A stretch of 10,876 nt of DNA from an uncultured Flavobacteriales bacterium (GCA_903821715.1 CAIJMB010000243.1:1-10876); one strand, 5' to 3'. Counted from the first letter of the stretch, positions 1-7,430 are shown. Notes: generated by a model from the sequence alone, not told the origin. Translations and numbers: made by a program.

Positions 1-586
1 GCCACGGAAGCCAGTAGCGCTTCATGTCGTCACTGCCCATCATGTCCCAGGGGTGCACAAAAAGGGCGAGACCGCGGCGTGCCATCTCTTCAAAAATGGG
101 AAAAAACGCGGGGTCGTCGAGGTTGCGCTGGTTGATGTTGGAACCGATTTGCACTCCACGCAGCCCGAGGCGCTCAAATCGGTCGAGTTCGCGCAGGGCG
201 AGGTCGGTGTCCTGCATGGGCAAGGTTCCGAGGCCCTCAAAACGAGTGGGGTTGCCGGCCACGACTTCGGCGAGGTGGTCGTTCAAAAATTCCGCCACCG
301 CGGCGCCGTCGCGACCCGGAGTCCAGTAACTGAACATGACGGGGACGGTCGAAAGCACCTGCACGCCCACCCCGTGGCGGTCGCAGTCGTGGATTCGCGC
401 GGCCGGATCCCAGTTGTTGGCCTCGATTTCGCGAAAGAGCACGTCGTCCTTCATCATGCGCGCGCAGCCCGGGCAGTGGTGCTCGAGGCGAATGAATCCG
501 CCGTAGCCAAAACGCTCCGCAAAATGAGGTATGTGCTCGGGAATCAGGTGGGTATGAATGTCAATGGGCGCGGGAAGCGAATTCAT
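1..586 (-). CDS. 2-amino-3-carboxymuconate-6-semialdehyde decarboxylase (ACMSD), amidohydrolase family; 3' end cut by window edge
   Basis: The first 195 residues are visible; the rest lies beyond the left edge. ACMSD is a cytoplasmic metal-dependent decarboxylase of the kynurenine/tryptophan and nitrobenzoate degradation routes; it removes CO2 from 2-amino-3-carboxymuconate semialdehyde and so diverts carbon from quinolinate. Visible family hallmarks are the N-terminal metal-binding DIHTH (H11, H13), RFGYGG (25-30), R52 in FREIEANNWDP (equivalent to the substrate-binding Arg near residue 47 of the animal enzyme), STVPVMFSYW (79-88), GLGTLPMQ (118-125), GVQIG (144-148) and FVHPWDM with the third metal His at H178. 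The catalytic Asp is off-window. The ATG at 584-586 places DIHTH at the usual distance from the N terminus. It is divergent from purF across a 61-bp gap. A 7/8 match to TAnnTTTG (614-621, minus strand) is a weak promoter candidate. Similarity to ACMSD is strong along the whole visible part; a related amidohydrolase with another substrate is the main alternative. Confidence 0.88.
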   Translation of the reverse strand, partial: MNSLPAPIDIHTHLIPEHIPHFAERFGYGGFIRLEHHCPGCARMMKDDVLFREIEANNWDPAARIHDCDRHGVGVQVLSTVPVMFSYWTPGRDGAAVAEFLNDHLAEVVAGNPTRFEGLGTLPMQDTDLALRELDRFERLGLRGVQIGSNINQRNLDDPAFFPIFEEMARRGLALFVHPWDMMGSDDMKRYWLPW

Positions 587-631
587 GCGAAGGATTGCGT
601 CAAGGGTGTCCTGCGAAGATAGGGAGCGCCC

Positions 632-639
632 TAACTTTG
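632..639 (+). promoter_or_regulatory. -7 promoter element (TAnnTTTG) of purF
   Basis: TAACTTTG matches the Bacteroidota -7 consensus exactly and ends 8 nt before the purF ATG. No clear -33 TTTG is seen at the expected distance. Transcription would begin within a few bases of the start codon. Confidence 0.6.
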
Positions 640-647
640 CACCCGCT

Positions 648-2528
648 ATGTGCGGCATTGCCCTCCTGCGTCTGCGCAAACCCCTTGACCACTACCTCGA
701 CGAGCACGGGACGGCCCTTTACGGCCTGAACAAAATGGTGCTCATGATGGAAAAGCAGCACAACCGCGGCCAAGACGGCGCGGGACTTGCGGGCGTCAAG
801 CTCGACATGCCCCCGGGCCAGCGCTACATCAGCCGCTACCGCTCGACCGACCCCAAGCCGATTCAGGACATCTTCACGCGCATTCAAAACCGCATCGAAG
901 AGCGCCTCGACGGCAAGCCCGAACGCCTCAAGGACGCCGCCTGGGTGAAAGAGAACGTGGCCTTCGCCTGCGACGTCTACCTGGGTCACCTGCGCTACGG
1001 AACCTACGGCGGCAACAGCATCGAGGCCTGCCACCCCTTCTTGCGGCAGTCCAACTACATGAGCCGCAACCTCTTGGTCGCCGGCAACTTCAACATGACC
1101 AACGTCGACGAGCTCTTCGACGAGCTGGTCAACCTCGGCCAGCACCCCAAAGAGAAGGCCGACACCGTCACGGTGATGGAAAAAATTGGGCACTTTCTCG
1201 ACAAAGAGAACCGCCGCCTGCACCAAATCGCCAAAGACGAATTGGGCCTCAACAAAATGGAGCGCAGCCGCTACCAAGCGAACCACTTGGACATGCCGCG
1301 CGTGCTCGAGAAGGCCAGCCGCGACTGGGACGGCGGGTACGCCATGGGCGGAATCATCGGCCAAGGCGACGCCTTCTTAGTGCGCGACCCGCACGGAATC
1401 CGTCCCGCCTTCTACTTCGTCAACGACGAGGTAGCGGTAGTGGCCTCCGAGCGCCCCGTGATCCAGACCGCCTTTGGCGTCTCGGCTGACGAAGTGCACG
1501 AGGTTCCGCCCGGGCACATGGTGTGGATTCGCCGCAACGGCGACGTTTCGGTCGAGCCCGTGCGCCCCGCCGCGCCGCGCGCCGCCTGCAGCTTTGAGCG
1601 CATCTACTTTTCGCGCGCCAACGACGGCGAAATCTACCGCGAACGCATCGAGCTCGGACGCCGACTGACCGACCGCGTCATGGCTGCCGCCGGAGGAGAC
1701 TTTGACCGCACCGTGTTCAGTTTTATTCCGAACACCGCCGAAATCGCCTTCTACGGACTCGTCAAGGGCGCCGAAGACGCACTGAAGCGCCAAAAGTCCG
1801 CCCAACTCATCGCCAAAGGCAGTGCGATCACGCCCGCCGACATTGAGCAGGTGATGAGTGCCCGTCCGCGCGTCGAGAAAATCGCCTGGAAGGACGTCAA
1901 GCTGCGCACCTTCATCACCGAGGATTCCAGCCGCAACGACATGGTGGCGCACGTCTACGACTCCACCTACGGCATCGTGCAGCCCGACGACAGCATTGTG
2001 GCCCTCGACGACAGCATTGTGCGCGGAACCACCCTGAAGCAAAGCATTTTGCGCATGCTGGACCGCCTGAATCCCAAGCGCATCGTGGTGGTGAGCTCGG
2101 CGCCGCAGATTCGCTACCCCGACTGCTACGGCATCGACATGGCCAAGATGGGCGACTTCATCGCCTTTCAGGCGGCCGTCTCGCTGCTGCGCGAACGCGG
2201 AATGGATTCGGTCCTCGACCAAGCCTACGCGTCGGCCAAAGCCGAATTGGCCAAGCCCATGGCCGAGCAGCGCAACGCCGTGCAGGCCGTGTACGCCCCA
2301 TTCACCGACGAAGAGCTCAGCGACCGCATCGCCCAGCTGCTGACCCCTGCCGGAACCCGCGCCGAAGTCCACGTCGTCTACCAAACCGTGGCCGACCTTC
2401 ACGAGGCCTGCCCCAACTCCCCAGGCGACTGGTACTTTACCGGCAACTACCCGACTCCGGGCGGAACCCGCGTCGCCAACCGCGCCTTCGTGAACTACAT
2501 GGAGGGCAAGACGGGCCGGGCGTACTGA
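648..2528 (+). CDS. purF: Amidophosphoribosyltransferase, long Bacteroidota-type PurF homologue
   Basis: 626 aa, longer than canonical PurF (about 470-500 aa). PurF makes 5-phosphoribosylamine from PRPP and glutamine, the first step of de novo purine synthesis, in the cytoplasm. The N-terminal class II glutamine amidotransferase domain begins MCGIALLRLR, so Cys2 becomes the N-terminal nucleophile after Met removal; this fixes the ATG at 648 rather than the in-frame ATG at 558, and there is no propeptide. Further motifs are EKQHNRGQDGAG (35-46), GHLRYGTYG (113-121), HPF (129-131) and AGNFNMTN (145-152). The phosphoribosyltransferase-like domain has an intact PRPP loop, ALDDSIVRGTT (452-462), and YGID near 492. 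Oddities: Ala145 stands where canonical enzymes have the oxyanion-hole Asn of NGN, and the loop before the PRPP motif is lengthened and lacks the canonical NRYxGRTF. Bacteroidota often carry this form beside a short PurF, so it may be a paralogue with a modified role. Confidence 0.85.
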   Translation: MCGIALLRLRKPLDHYLDEHGTALYGLNKMVLMMEKQHNRGQDGAGLAGVKLDMPPGQRYISRYRSTDPKPIQDIFTRIQNRIEERLDGKPERLKDAAWVKENVAFACDVYLGHLRYGTYGGNSIEACHPFLRQSNYMSRNLLVAGNFNMTNVDELFDELVNLGQHPKEKADTVTVMEKIGHFLDKENRRLHQIAKDELGLNKMERSRYQANHLDMPRVLEKASRDWDGGYAMGGIIGQGDAFLVRDPHGIRPAFYFVNDEVAVVASERPVIQTAFGVSADEVHEVPPGHMVWIRRNGDVSVEPVRPAAPRAACSFERIYFSRANDGEIYRERIELGRRLTDRVMAAAGGDFDRTVFSFIPNTAEIAFYGLVKGAEDALKRQKSAQLIAKGSAITPADIEQVMSARPRVEKIAWKDVKLRTFITEDSSRNDMVAHVYDSTYGIVQPDDSIVALDDSIVRGTTLKQSILRMLDRLNPKRIVVVSSAPQIRYPDCYGIDMAKMGDFIAFQAAVSLLRERGMDSVLDQAYASAKAELAKPMAEQRNAVQAVYAPFTDEELSDRIAQLLTPAGTRAEVHVVYQTVADLHEACPNSPGDWYFTGNYPTPGGTRVANRAFVNYMEGKTGRAY

Positions 2529-2534
2529 ACCACT

Positions 2535-2549
2535 ACCCGCTTCGCGGGT
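2535..2549. other. Short GC-rich hairpin between purF and the adenosyltransferase gene
   Basis: ACCCGC-TTC-GCGGGT is a perfect 6-bp inverted repeat with a 3-nt loop, starting 6 nt after the purF stop. No T-run follows, so it is not a convincing intrinsic terminator. It may stabilise the mRNA 3' end or attenuate read-through into the next gene. Confidence 0.4.
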
Positions 2550-2580
2550 TACCTTGAACACAGCTCAACCCGCTGCACTC

Positions 2581-3150
2581 ATGAAAATCTACACCAAAAC
2601 CGGCGACGCCGGCCAAACCGGACTGTTTAGCGGCACGCGCATCGCCAAATACGACCTGCGCCTGCACGCCTACGGAACCCTCGACGAGCTCAACAGTCAC
2701 CTGGGGTTGCTTCGCGACCAAATTCCGGCCGAATGGGACGCCGTGCGCGCCGAACTCGCCCAGGTCCAAAGCGACCTGTTTGCATTGGGTTCGCACATGG
2801 CCAACGACCTCCCCGAGATGGTGGCCCGCCTGCCGCACATTGACCCTGCGTGGATTGCGCGCCTCGAAGCGGCCATCGACCGCATGGACCTCGACCTTGA
2901 GCCGATGCGCAACTTTCTGCTTCCGGGCGGACACGTGCTCGTGAGCCAGTGCCACGTGGTGCGCACCGTCGCCCGCCGGGCCGAGCGCTGGGTGGTGCAG
3001 CTTGTCGACCAACTGGGGGCCGACGACGTGCCGCTGCCCGAGCCGACGGTGGCCTATTTGAACCGTTTGAGCGACTACGCGTTTACGCTTTCAAGATGGC
3101 TGGGCAAGCAGCTGAATGCACCCGAAATCCCCTGGATTTCAAAGGCATAA
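2581..3150 (+). CDS. ATP:cob(I)alamin adenosyltransferase, PduO type
   Basis: 189 aa, a normal length for the family. The enzyme transfers the adenosyl group of ATP to cob(I)alamin, giving adenosylcobalamin, the cofactor of enzymes such as methylmalonyl-CoA mutase; it acts in the cytoplasm as a trimer of helical bundles. Family motifs are the N-terminal YTKTGDAGQTGLFSG (4-18), the YGTLDELNSHLG segment (31-42), LPGG (114-117), RTVARRAER (128-136; R128, R132 and E135 match the conserved nucleotide/corrinoid-site residues) and YLNRLSDYAF (159-168). The ATG at 2581 is chosen because the family begins MKIYTKTGD; an in-frame TTG at 2554 adds nine residues of no family character. It lies 52 nt after purF with a hairpin between and no good promoter box of its own, so it is probably co-transcribed with purF. 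No other cobalamin gene is in view. Confidence 0.92.
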   Translation: MKIYTKTGDAGQTGLFSGTRIAKYDLRLHAYGTLDELNSHLGLLRDQIPAEWDAVRAELAQVQSDLFALGSHMANDLPEMVARLPHIDPAWIARLEAAIDRMDLDLEPMRNFLLPGGHVLVSQCHVVRTVARRAERWVVQLVDQLGADDVPLPEPTVAYLNRLSDYAFTLSRWLGKQLNAPEIPWISKA

Positions 3151-3180
3151 AAATTTGCTTGTGCAGCTCCGAAAAAAAAT

Positions 3181-3188
3181 TATTTTTG
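3181..3188 (+). promoter_or_regulatory. -7 promoter element (TAnnTTTG) of the DUF2795-type gene
   Basis: TATTTTTG matches the -7 consensus exactly and ends 4 nt before the ATG at 3193. A TTG at 3159-3161 lies 19 nt upstream, and a TTTG at 3154-3157 lies 23 nt upstream; either could be the -33 element. The spacer is A-rich (eight A at 3172-3179), unusual in this GC-rich context. Initiation would fall on or next to the ATG. Confidence 0.65.
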
Positions 3189-3192
3189 CGCC

Positions 3193-3417
3193 ATGTATTG
3201 GACCCTCGAACTCGCCTCGTACCTAAGCGACGCCCCCTGGCCCGCGACCAAGGACGAACTCATTGACTACGCCATCCGCACGGGGGCTCCGCTTGAGGTC
3301 GTGGAAAACCTGCAAGCGGTTGAAGAAGAAGAAGCCGAAATCTACGAGTCAATCGAAGATATTTGGCCCGACTACCCTTCGGACGAAGACTTCCTCTGGA
3401 ACGAGGAAGAGTACTGA
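3193..3417 (+). CDS. Small acidic DUF2795-type protein, function unknown
   Basis: 74 aa. The first part (MYWTLELASYLSDAPWPATKDELIDYAIRTG and onward to about residue 42) resembles the DUF2795 fold, a short helical domain with a conserved aromatic start, PATKDELIDYA, and a GAP turn. The C-terminal half is strongly acidic, with EEEEAEIYESIEDIWPDYP and an EEEY end. No signal peptide or membrane segment is seen, so it is probably cytoplasmic. I recognise this as a short protein widespread in Bacteroidota, but no biochemical role is known to me. It has its own TAnnTTTG box and is followed after 69 nt by secA, from which it is separated by a palindrome. The start is secure because an in-frame extension upstream would cross the promoter box. 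Confidence 0.85.
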   Translation: MYWTLELASYLSDAPWPATKDELIDYAIRTGAPLEVVENLQAVEEEEAEIYESIEDIWPDYPSDEDFLWNEEEY

Positions 3418-3429
3418 TTTTCAGGCCAA

Positions 3430-3446
3430 GCAGACAGTCTGTCTGC
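3430..3446. promoter_or_regulatory. 17-nt palindrome upstream of secA, candidate operator or mRNA hairpin
   Basis: GCAGACAG-T-CTGTCTGC is perfectly palindromic around a central T. It ends 25 nt before the secA -7 box, close to where a -33 element would begin, and starts 12 nt after the upstream stop codon. As RNA it can form a 6-bp stem with a 5-nt loop, but no T-run follows, so a terminator is less likely than an operator. Confidence 0.4.
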
Positions 3447-3471
3447 CCACGCTTAGGTGGCACAGAGGTTG

Positions 3472-3479
3472 TACCTTTG
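3472..3479 (+). promoter_or_regulatory. -7 promoter element (TAnnTTTG) of secA
   Basis: TACCTTTG matches the -7 consensus exactly and ends 7 nt before the ATG at 3487. It lies inside the N-terminal extension that a GTG start at 3457 would give, which supports the ATG at 3487 as the true secA start. No clear -33 TTTG is seen. Confidence 0.6.
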
Positions 3480-3486
3480 GCGACCT

Positions 3487-6400
3487 ATGCTCGACAAGAT
3501 TTTAAAGGTTTTTTTGGGTGATCCCTCGCAGCGCACGCTCAAGGAGATCCAGCCCTACATCGACCAAGTTCACGCCGCCGAACAGACGCTGTCCGGCCTG
3601 ACTGACCGCGAACTCCGCGGAGAGACTGAATCGTTCCGCGCCCGACTGCGCACCGAAACCGAAGTGAAGGCCGCCGAACGCGACCAGCTTCGCCTTCAGG
3701 CCGAATCCGAGCTTGACGTCGACGCCAAAGAGGCCCTGTACCGCCAAATCGACAGCCTCGATAAAGACATTTTGGCCGAAGAGGAGCGCATTTTGCTCGA
3801 AATCCTTCCGCGGGCCTATGCCGTGCTGCGCGAAACGGCGCGTCGCTTGTCAGAGCGCCCGCTGCGCGTTCCGGCCCAAGACTGGGACCGCGAACTCGCG
3901 AGCCGCCTTGACGCCGTCAGCATCGAGGGCGACACCGCCGTGTGGAACAACAGCTGGTCCGCCGCCGGCAATCCCATCACCTGGAACATGGTACACTACG
4001 ACGTGCAGCTTTTTGGCGGCGTCGTGCTGCACAAAGGGCGCATCGCCGAAATGGCCACGGGTGAGGGTAAAACCTTGGTCGCTACTCTGCCCGTCTACCT
4101 CAACGCCTTGAGCGGACGTGGGGTGCACCTGGTCACCGTCAACGACTACCTGTCAAAGCGCGACTCTGAGTGGATGGGCCCCCTCTACCAGTTTCACGGC
4201 CTGAGCGTCGACTGCATCGACAAGCACCGCCCCAACACCGAACCGCGCCGCAAGGCCTACTTGGCCGACATTACCTTCGGAACCAACAACGAATTCGGTT
4301 TTGACTACCTGCGCGACAACATGGCGCGCGAAACCGCCGAGCTCGTGCAGCGCGGACACCACTACGCCATCGTCGACGAAGTCGACTCCGTCTTGATTGA
4401 CGACGCCCGGACTCCGCTCATTATTAGCGGACCCACCCCCAACGGCGATCAGCAAGAATTTGACTACCTCAAGAACTTTGTGGTGGCGCTGGTCAACCAG
4501 CAAAAGACCGTCGCCCAAGACGCCCTCACAAAGGCCAAAGAGGCACTCGCCGCCGGCGACAAGACCGAGGCCGGATTCCAGCTTCTTCGCTCGCACCGCG
4601 CCCTGCCCAAAAATAAGGCCCTCATTAAGTTCCTGTCTGAAGACGGCGTCAAGGCCCTGCTGCAAAAGACCGAAGGCGTCTACCTGCAGGACCAAGGCAA
4701 GGAGATGAAGAAGATCGATGAAGCCCTGTACTTCACGATCGAAGAGAAGCACAACCAAGTCAACCTCACCAACTTGGGTCTGGGGTACTTGGCCGAGCAG
4801 ACCAGCACCGACTTCTTTGTGCTTCCGGTGATTTCAGTCGAACTCGACCGCATCGAGAAGGCCCACGACGACGTGGCCGAACGCGCCGCCCGCAAGGACC
4901 AGCTCATGCGCGAGTACCGCGCCAAGAGCGAGCGCATCCACAGCATGAACCAGCTCCTGAAGGCGTACTCACTCTTTGAAAAAGACGTGGAATACGTCGT
5001 CATGGAGGGCAAGGTCAAGATCGTGGACGAGCAAACCGGCCGCATCATGGACGGGCGCCGCTACTCGGACGGACTCCACCAAGCGATTGAGGCCAAAGAG
5101 GGCGTGACCATTGAGGCCGCCACGCAGACCTACGCGACGATCACGCTGCAGAACTACTTCCGCATGTACCACAAGCTTTCGGGCATGACCGGTACTGCCG
5201 AAACCGAAGCGGGCGAATTCTGGGAGATCTACAAGCTCGAGGTGACGGTGATTCCGACCAACGTAGCCGCCAAGCGCGACGACCGCAACGACTTGGTATT
5301 CAAGACCAAGCGCGAGAAGTACAACGCCGTCATCGACGAAATCGAGAAGCTGCGCAACGCCGGCCGCCCCGTGCTCGTGGGTACGACCTCCGTCGAAATT
5401 TCGGAACTGCTTAGCCGCACGCTGAACATTCGCAAGATTCCGCACCAAGTACTGAACGCCAAGCTCCACCAAAAGGAGGCTGACATCGTCGCCGAAGCCG
5501 GGCGTCCCGGAACCGTGACCATCGCCACCAACATGGCCGGCCGCGGAACCGACATCAAGCTGACCGCCGAAGCCAAAGCCGCGGGCGGACTCGCCATTAT
5601 CGGAACCGAGCGCCACGATTCGCGCCGTGTCGACCGCCAGCTGCGCGGACGCGCCGGCCGCCAGGGCGACCCCGGATCGTCGCAGTTCTTTGTTTCGCTC
5701 GAAGACAACCTCATGCGCCTCTTCGGATCCGAGCGCATCGCCAGCTTGATGGACCGCATGGGCCACAAAGAGGGCGACGTGATCGAGCACTCAATGGTCA
5801 CCAAGAGCATCGAACGCGCCCAAAAGAAGGTCGAAGAGAACAACTTCGGCAGCCGCAAGCGCCTGCTCGAGTACGACGACGTGATGAACGCGCAGCGCAG
5901 CGGAATCTACCGCCGCCGCCGCAACGCCCTTTCGGGTGAGCGCCTCGCCCTGGACCTCGCCAACAGCGTCTACGACGCCGCCGAGGCCCTAGTGGGCGGA
6001 ACCAAGCCCAGCCGCGACTTCGGTGCCTTTGAGCTCGGATGCTTCGAAACCTTTGCCATGGCGACCCCTGTGGATGCTGCCGAATTCGAACGCCTTTCAG
6101 CCGCCGACCTCACGCAAAAAACCTATGCCGCTGCTCAAGCCGCCTACCGCGCCAAGTGCGACCGCATCGCGGGCCAGGCCTTGCCGGTCCTCGAGAATGT
6201 GCTTCGCGAGCAAGGTGGTCAGTTCCAAAACATCCTGGTTCCGTTTACCGACGGAATCAAGTCGATCCAGATTCCGACCAACCTGCAGCGCGCGGTCGAA
6301 ACCCGCGGCCAGTCGCTCACGACCGACCTCGAAAAAGTCATCGTCTTGAGCATCATCGACGAACACTGGAAGGAGCACCTGCGCAACATGGACGACCTAC

Positions 6401-6840
6401 GCCAAAACGTTCAGGGAGCCGTCTACGAGCAAAAGGATCCGCTCCTCGTGTACAAGCACGAATCGTTCAAACTCTTCAAGGACATGGTCGACGAAATGAA
6501 TTCGAGCATCCTCGGATTCCTGTTCCGCGCCGGCCTGCCTCAAGCCGAGACCGGCCAAGCCCCCGTGCGCCAAGCGCCTGCCGCGCCCGCACGTCCGGCC
6601 CAGCAACTCACCACTTCTGGCCCTGGCGCCGAAGAGGCTCCCGCCGCGCGCGGAACCGCTTCACGCTCCGCCACGCCCCCGCCGGCCGCTGCCCCCAAGC
6701 AGGCTCCCGCGGTGAGCAGCAAGAAGTACGGACGCAACGACCAAGTCGCCATCGTCAACCTCATGACTGGCGAACAAAAGCAGGTCAAATACAAGGTCGC
6801 CGAACCGCTGCTGGTGCAGGGGTGGCAAATCCTTCAATAG
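3487..6840 (+). CDS. secA: Preprotein translocase ATPase subunit SecA
   Basis: 1117 aa, longer than E. coli SecA (901 aa) but usual for Bacteroidota. SecA is the cytoplasmic/membrane-peripheral ATPase that pushes unfolded preproteins through SecYEG. The DEAD motor domain 1 has Walker A ATGEGKT (190-196) and DEVD (297-300). An extended insertion rich in K, A and Q follows IISG. The preprotein cross-linking region ends in GRIMDGRRYSDGLHQA, followed by LSGMTGTAETE. Motor domain 2 has TNMAGRGTD (681-689) and QLRGRAGRQGDPGSS (from 718). The scaffold helix and helical wing lead to IIDEHWKEHLRNMDDLRQ. An Ala/Pro-rich linker (about 1016-1080) precedes a tail starting KKYGRNDQV that lacks the CxCx8C(H/C) zinc motif. 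ATG 3487 is preferred over GTG 3457, because homologues begin near this Met and a promoter box lies between. The TAG stop is the first unit of the repeat array. Confidence 0.97.
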   Translation: MLDKILKVFLGDPSQRTLKEIQPYIDQVHAAEQTLSGLTDRELRGETESFRARLRTETEVKAAERDQLRLQAESELDVDAKEALYRQIDSLDKDILAEEERILLEILPRAYAVLRETARRLSERPLRVPAQDWDRELASRLDAVSIEGDTAVWNNSWSAAGNPITWNMVHYDVQLFGGVVLHKGRIAEMATGEGKTLVATLPVYLNALSGRGVHLVTVNDYLSKRDSEWMGPLYQFHGLSVDCIDKHRPNTEPRRKAYLADITFGTNNEFGFDYLRDNMARETAELVQRGHHYAIVDEVDSVLIDDARTPLIISGPTPNGDQQEFDYLKNFVVALVNQQKTVAQDALTKAKEALAAGDKTEAGFQLLRSHRALPKNKALIKFLSEDGVKALLQKTEGVYLQDQGKEMKKIDEALYFTIEEKHNQVNLTNLGLGYLAEQTSTDFFVLPVISVELDRIEKAHDDVAERAARKDQLMREYRAKSERIHSMNQLLKAYSLFEKDVEYVVMEGKVKIVDEQTGRIMDGRRYSDGLHQAIEAKEGVTIEAATQTYATITLQNYFRMYHKLSGMTGTAETEAGEFWEIYKLEVTVIPTNVAAKRDDRNDLVFKTKREKYNAVIDEIEKLRNAGRPVLVGTTSVEISELLSRTLNIRKIPHQVLNAKLHQKEADIVAEAGRPGTVTIATNMAGRGTDIKLTAEAKAAGGLAIIGTERHDSRRVDRQLRGRAGRQGDPGSSQFFVSLEDNLMRLFGSERIASLMDRMGHKEGDVIEHSMVTKSIERAQKKVEENNFGSRKRLLEYDDVMNAQRSGIYRRRRNALSGERLALDLANSVYDAAEALVGGTKPSRDFGAFELGCFETFAMATPVDAAEFERLSAADLTQKTYAAAQAAYRAKCDRIAGQALPVLENVLREQGGQFQNILVPFTDGIKSIQIPTNLQRAVETRGQSLTTDLEKVIVLSIIDEHWKEHLRNMDDLRQNVQGAVYEQKDPLLVYKHESFKLFKDMVDEMNSSILGFLFRAGLPQAETGQAPVRQAPAAPARPAQQLTTSGPGAEEAPAARGTASRSATPPPAAAPKQAPAVSSKKYGRNDQVAIVNLMTGEQKQVKYKVAEPLLVQGWQILQ

Positions 6841-7026
6841 CAAGGTTGGCTCGTTGGCTAATTAGCGAGGTTGGCGAGGTTGGCGAGGTTAGCTCGTTGG
6901 CTAATTAGCAAGATTGGCTGAGATTGGCGAGGTTGGCTCGTTGGCCAATTAGCGAGGTTGGCGAGGTTAGCTCGTTGGCCAATTAGCGAGGTTGGCGAGG
7001 TTTGCTGAGATTAGCTCGTTAGCTCG
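6838..7026 (+). repeat. Left array of 22 short TTRGC-type repeats
   Basis: The stretch divides without gaps into 22 units of 8-10 nt, nearly all beginning TTRGC: A = TTRGCTCG, B = TTGGCYAA, C = TTAGCRAGR, D = TTGGCGAGG, E = TTKGCTGAGA. The order is C', A-B-C-D-D, A-B-C-E-D, A-B-C-D, A-B-C-D-E, A-A. There are thus four higher-order copies 34-44 nt long (A units at 6846, 6889, 6933, 6967, 7011). B-C junctions give the palindrome GCTAATTAGC in two copies; the other two carry TTGGCCAA. The array starts at the secA stop codon (TAG, 6838-6840) and contains the stop of the minus-strand four-helix-bundle gene (7011-7013). The units read inward toward that gene. Confidence 0.9.
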
Positions 7027-7430
7027 TCTGTGAGCTCTACGTTCAGCGGGGTCAAGGTGTTAATTATTGGACTGTGAGCACCCTCGGTCAACTTTCTTAT
7101 GAGTGCGTTGATGGACCGCTTCAACTGTTCGATGTCGGCAAAATGCCGGTCTGGAATCTCGAGTGCTGGATAAATCTTTCGGGCAATGTGAAGCGCAGCG
7201 CCAACCTCATCGAGGGACCCGCGCGCGATCCGCAAAAAATGCGCAAATTCCTTGCGCGAACCCCGACCGTTGCCTTCACTAATATTGAGCGCTACGGACA
7301 GTGATGCGCGTAGCAGCTGCTCCCGCAGATAGCGATCTCGAAACAAGCTATGGTGTTCAAGCAGCTTGTGCAGGTCAACAAATAAGTCACTGGCCCGGTG
7401 CCAAATTGTGAGGTCTAAATAGGATTTCAT
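7011..7430 (-). CDS. Four-helix-bundle protein, S23 / 23S rRNA intervening-sequence (IVP) family
   Basis: 139 aa, slightly long for the family (about 115-130). The family is a small soluble four-helix bundle first seen encoded in 23S rRNA intervening sequences; free-standing copies are common in Bacteroidota, and the fold resembles the Avd accessory protein of diversity-generating retroelements. The molecular function of free-standing copies is not established. Conserved features are LTIWHRASDL (7-16), the basic stretch LREQLLRASLSVALNISEGNGRGSRKEF split around the family signature NISEGNGR (49-56), and FLRIARGSLDEV (65-76). Helix 4 is about 98-114. The last four residues (ELTS) and the TAA stop are encoded by the repeat array. 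The start ATG lies 4 nt from a TAGGTTTG promoter box, and two palindromes lie upstream. It is on the same strand as kbl, 252 nt downstream of the kbl stop codon. Confidence 0.88.
   Translation of the reverse strand: MKSYLDLTIWHRASDLFVDLHKLLEHHSLFRDRYLREQLLRASLSVALNISEGNGRGSRKEFAHFLRIARGSLDEVGAALHIARKIYPALEIPDRHFADIEQLKRSINALIRKLTEGAHSPIINTLTPLNVELTDELTS

Noticed and set aside
53..622. 189-aa plus-strand open frame at the left edge
   Set aside because: It lies opposite the ACMSD reading frame, which shows clear family motifs; a shadow of GC-rich coding DNA.
1377..2561. 394-aa minus-strand open frame opposite purF
   Set aside because: Composition is low-complexity V/G/H-rich, typical of an antisense shadow; purF motifs are intact on the plus strand.
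3457..3486. GTG start for SecA ten residues upstream
   Set aside because: The extension would run through the TACCTTTG promoter box and has no SecA character; ATG 3487 gives the normal N terminus.
3509..3515. Run of seven T near the secA start as a programmed slippage site
   Set aside because: The frame is intact through it and the homopolymer simply encodes V-F-L; nothing suggests a second product.
4969..5790. 273-aa minus-strand open frame opposite secA
   Set aside because: No family motif seen, and it overlaps fully the conserved SecA motor domain.
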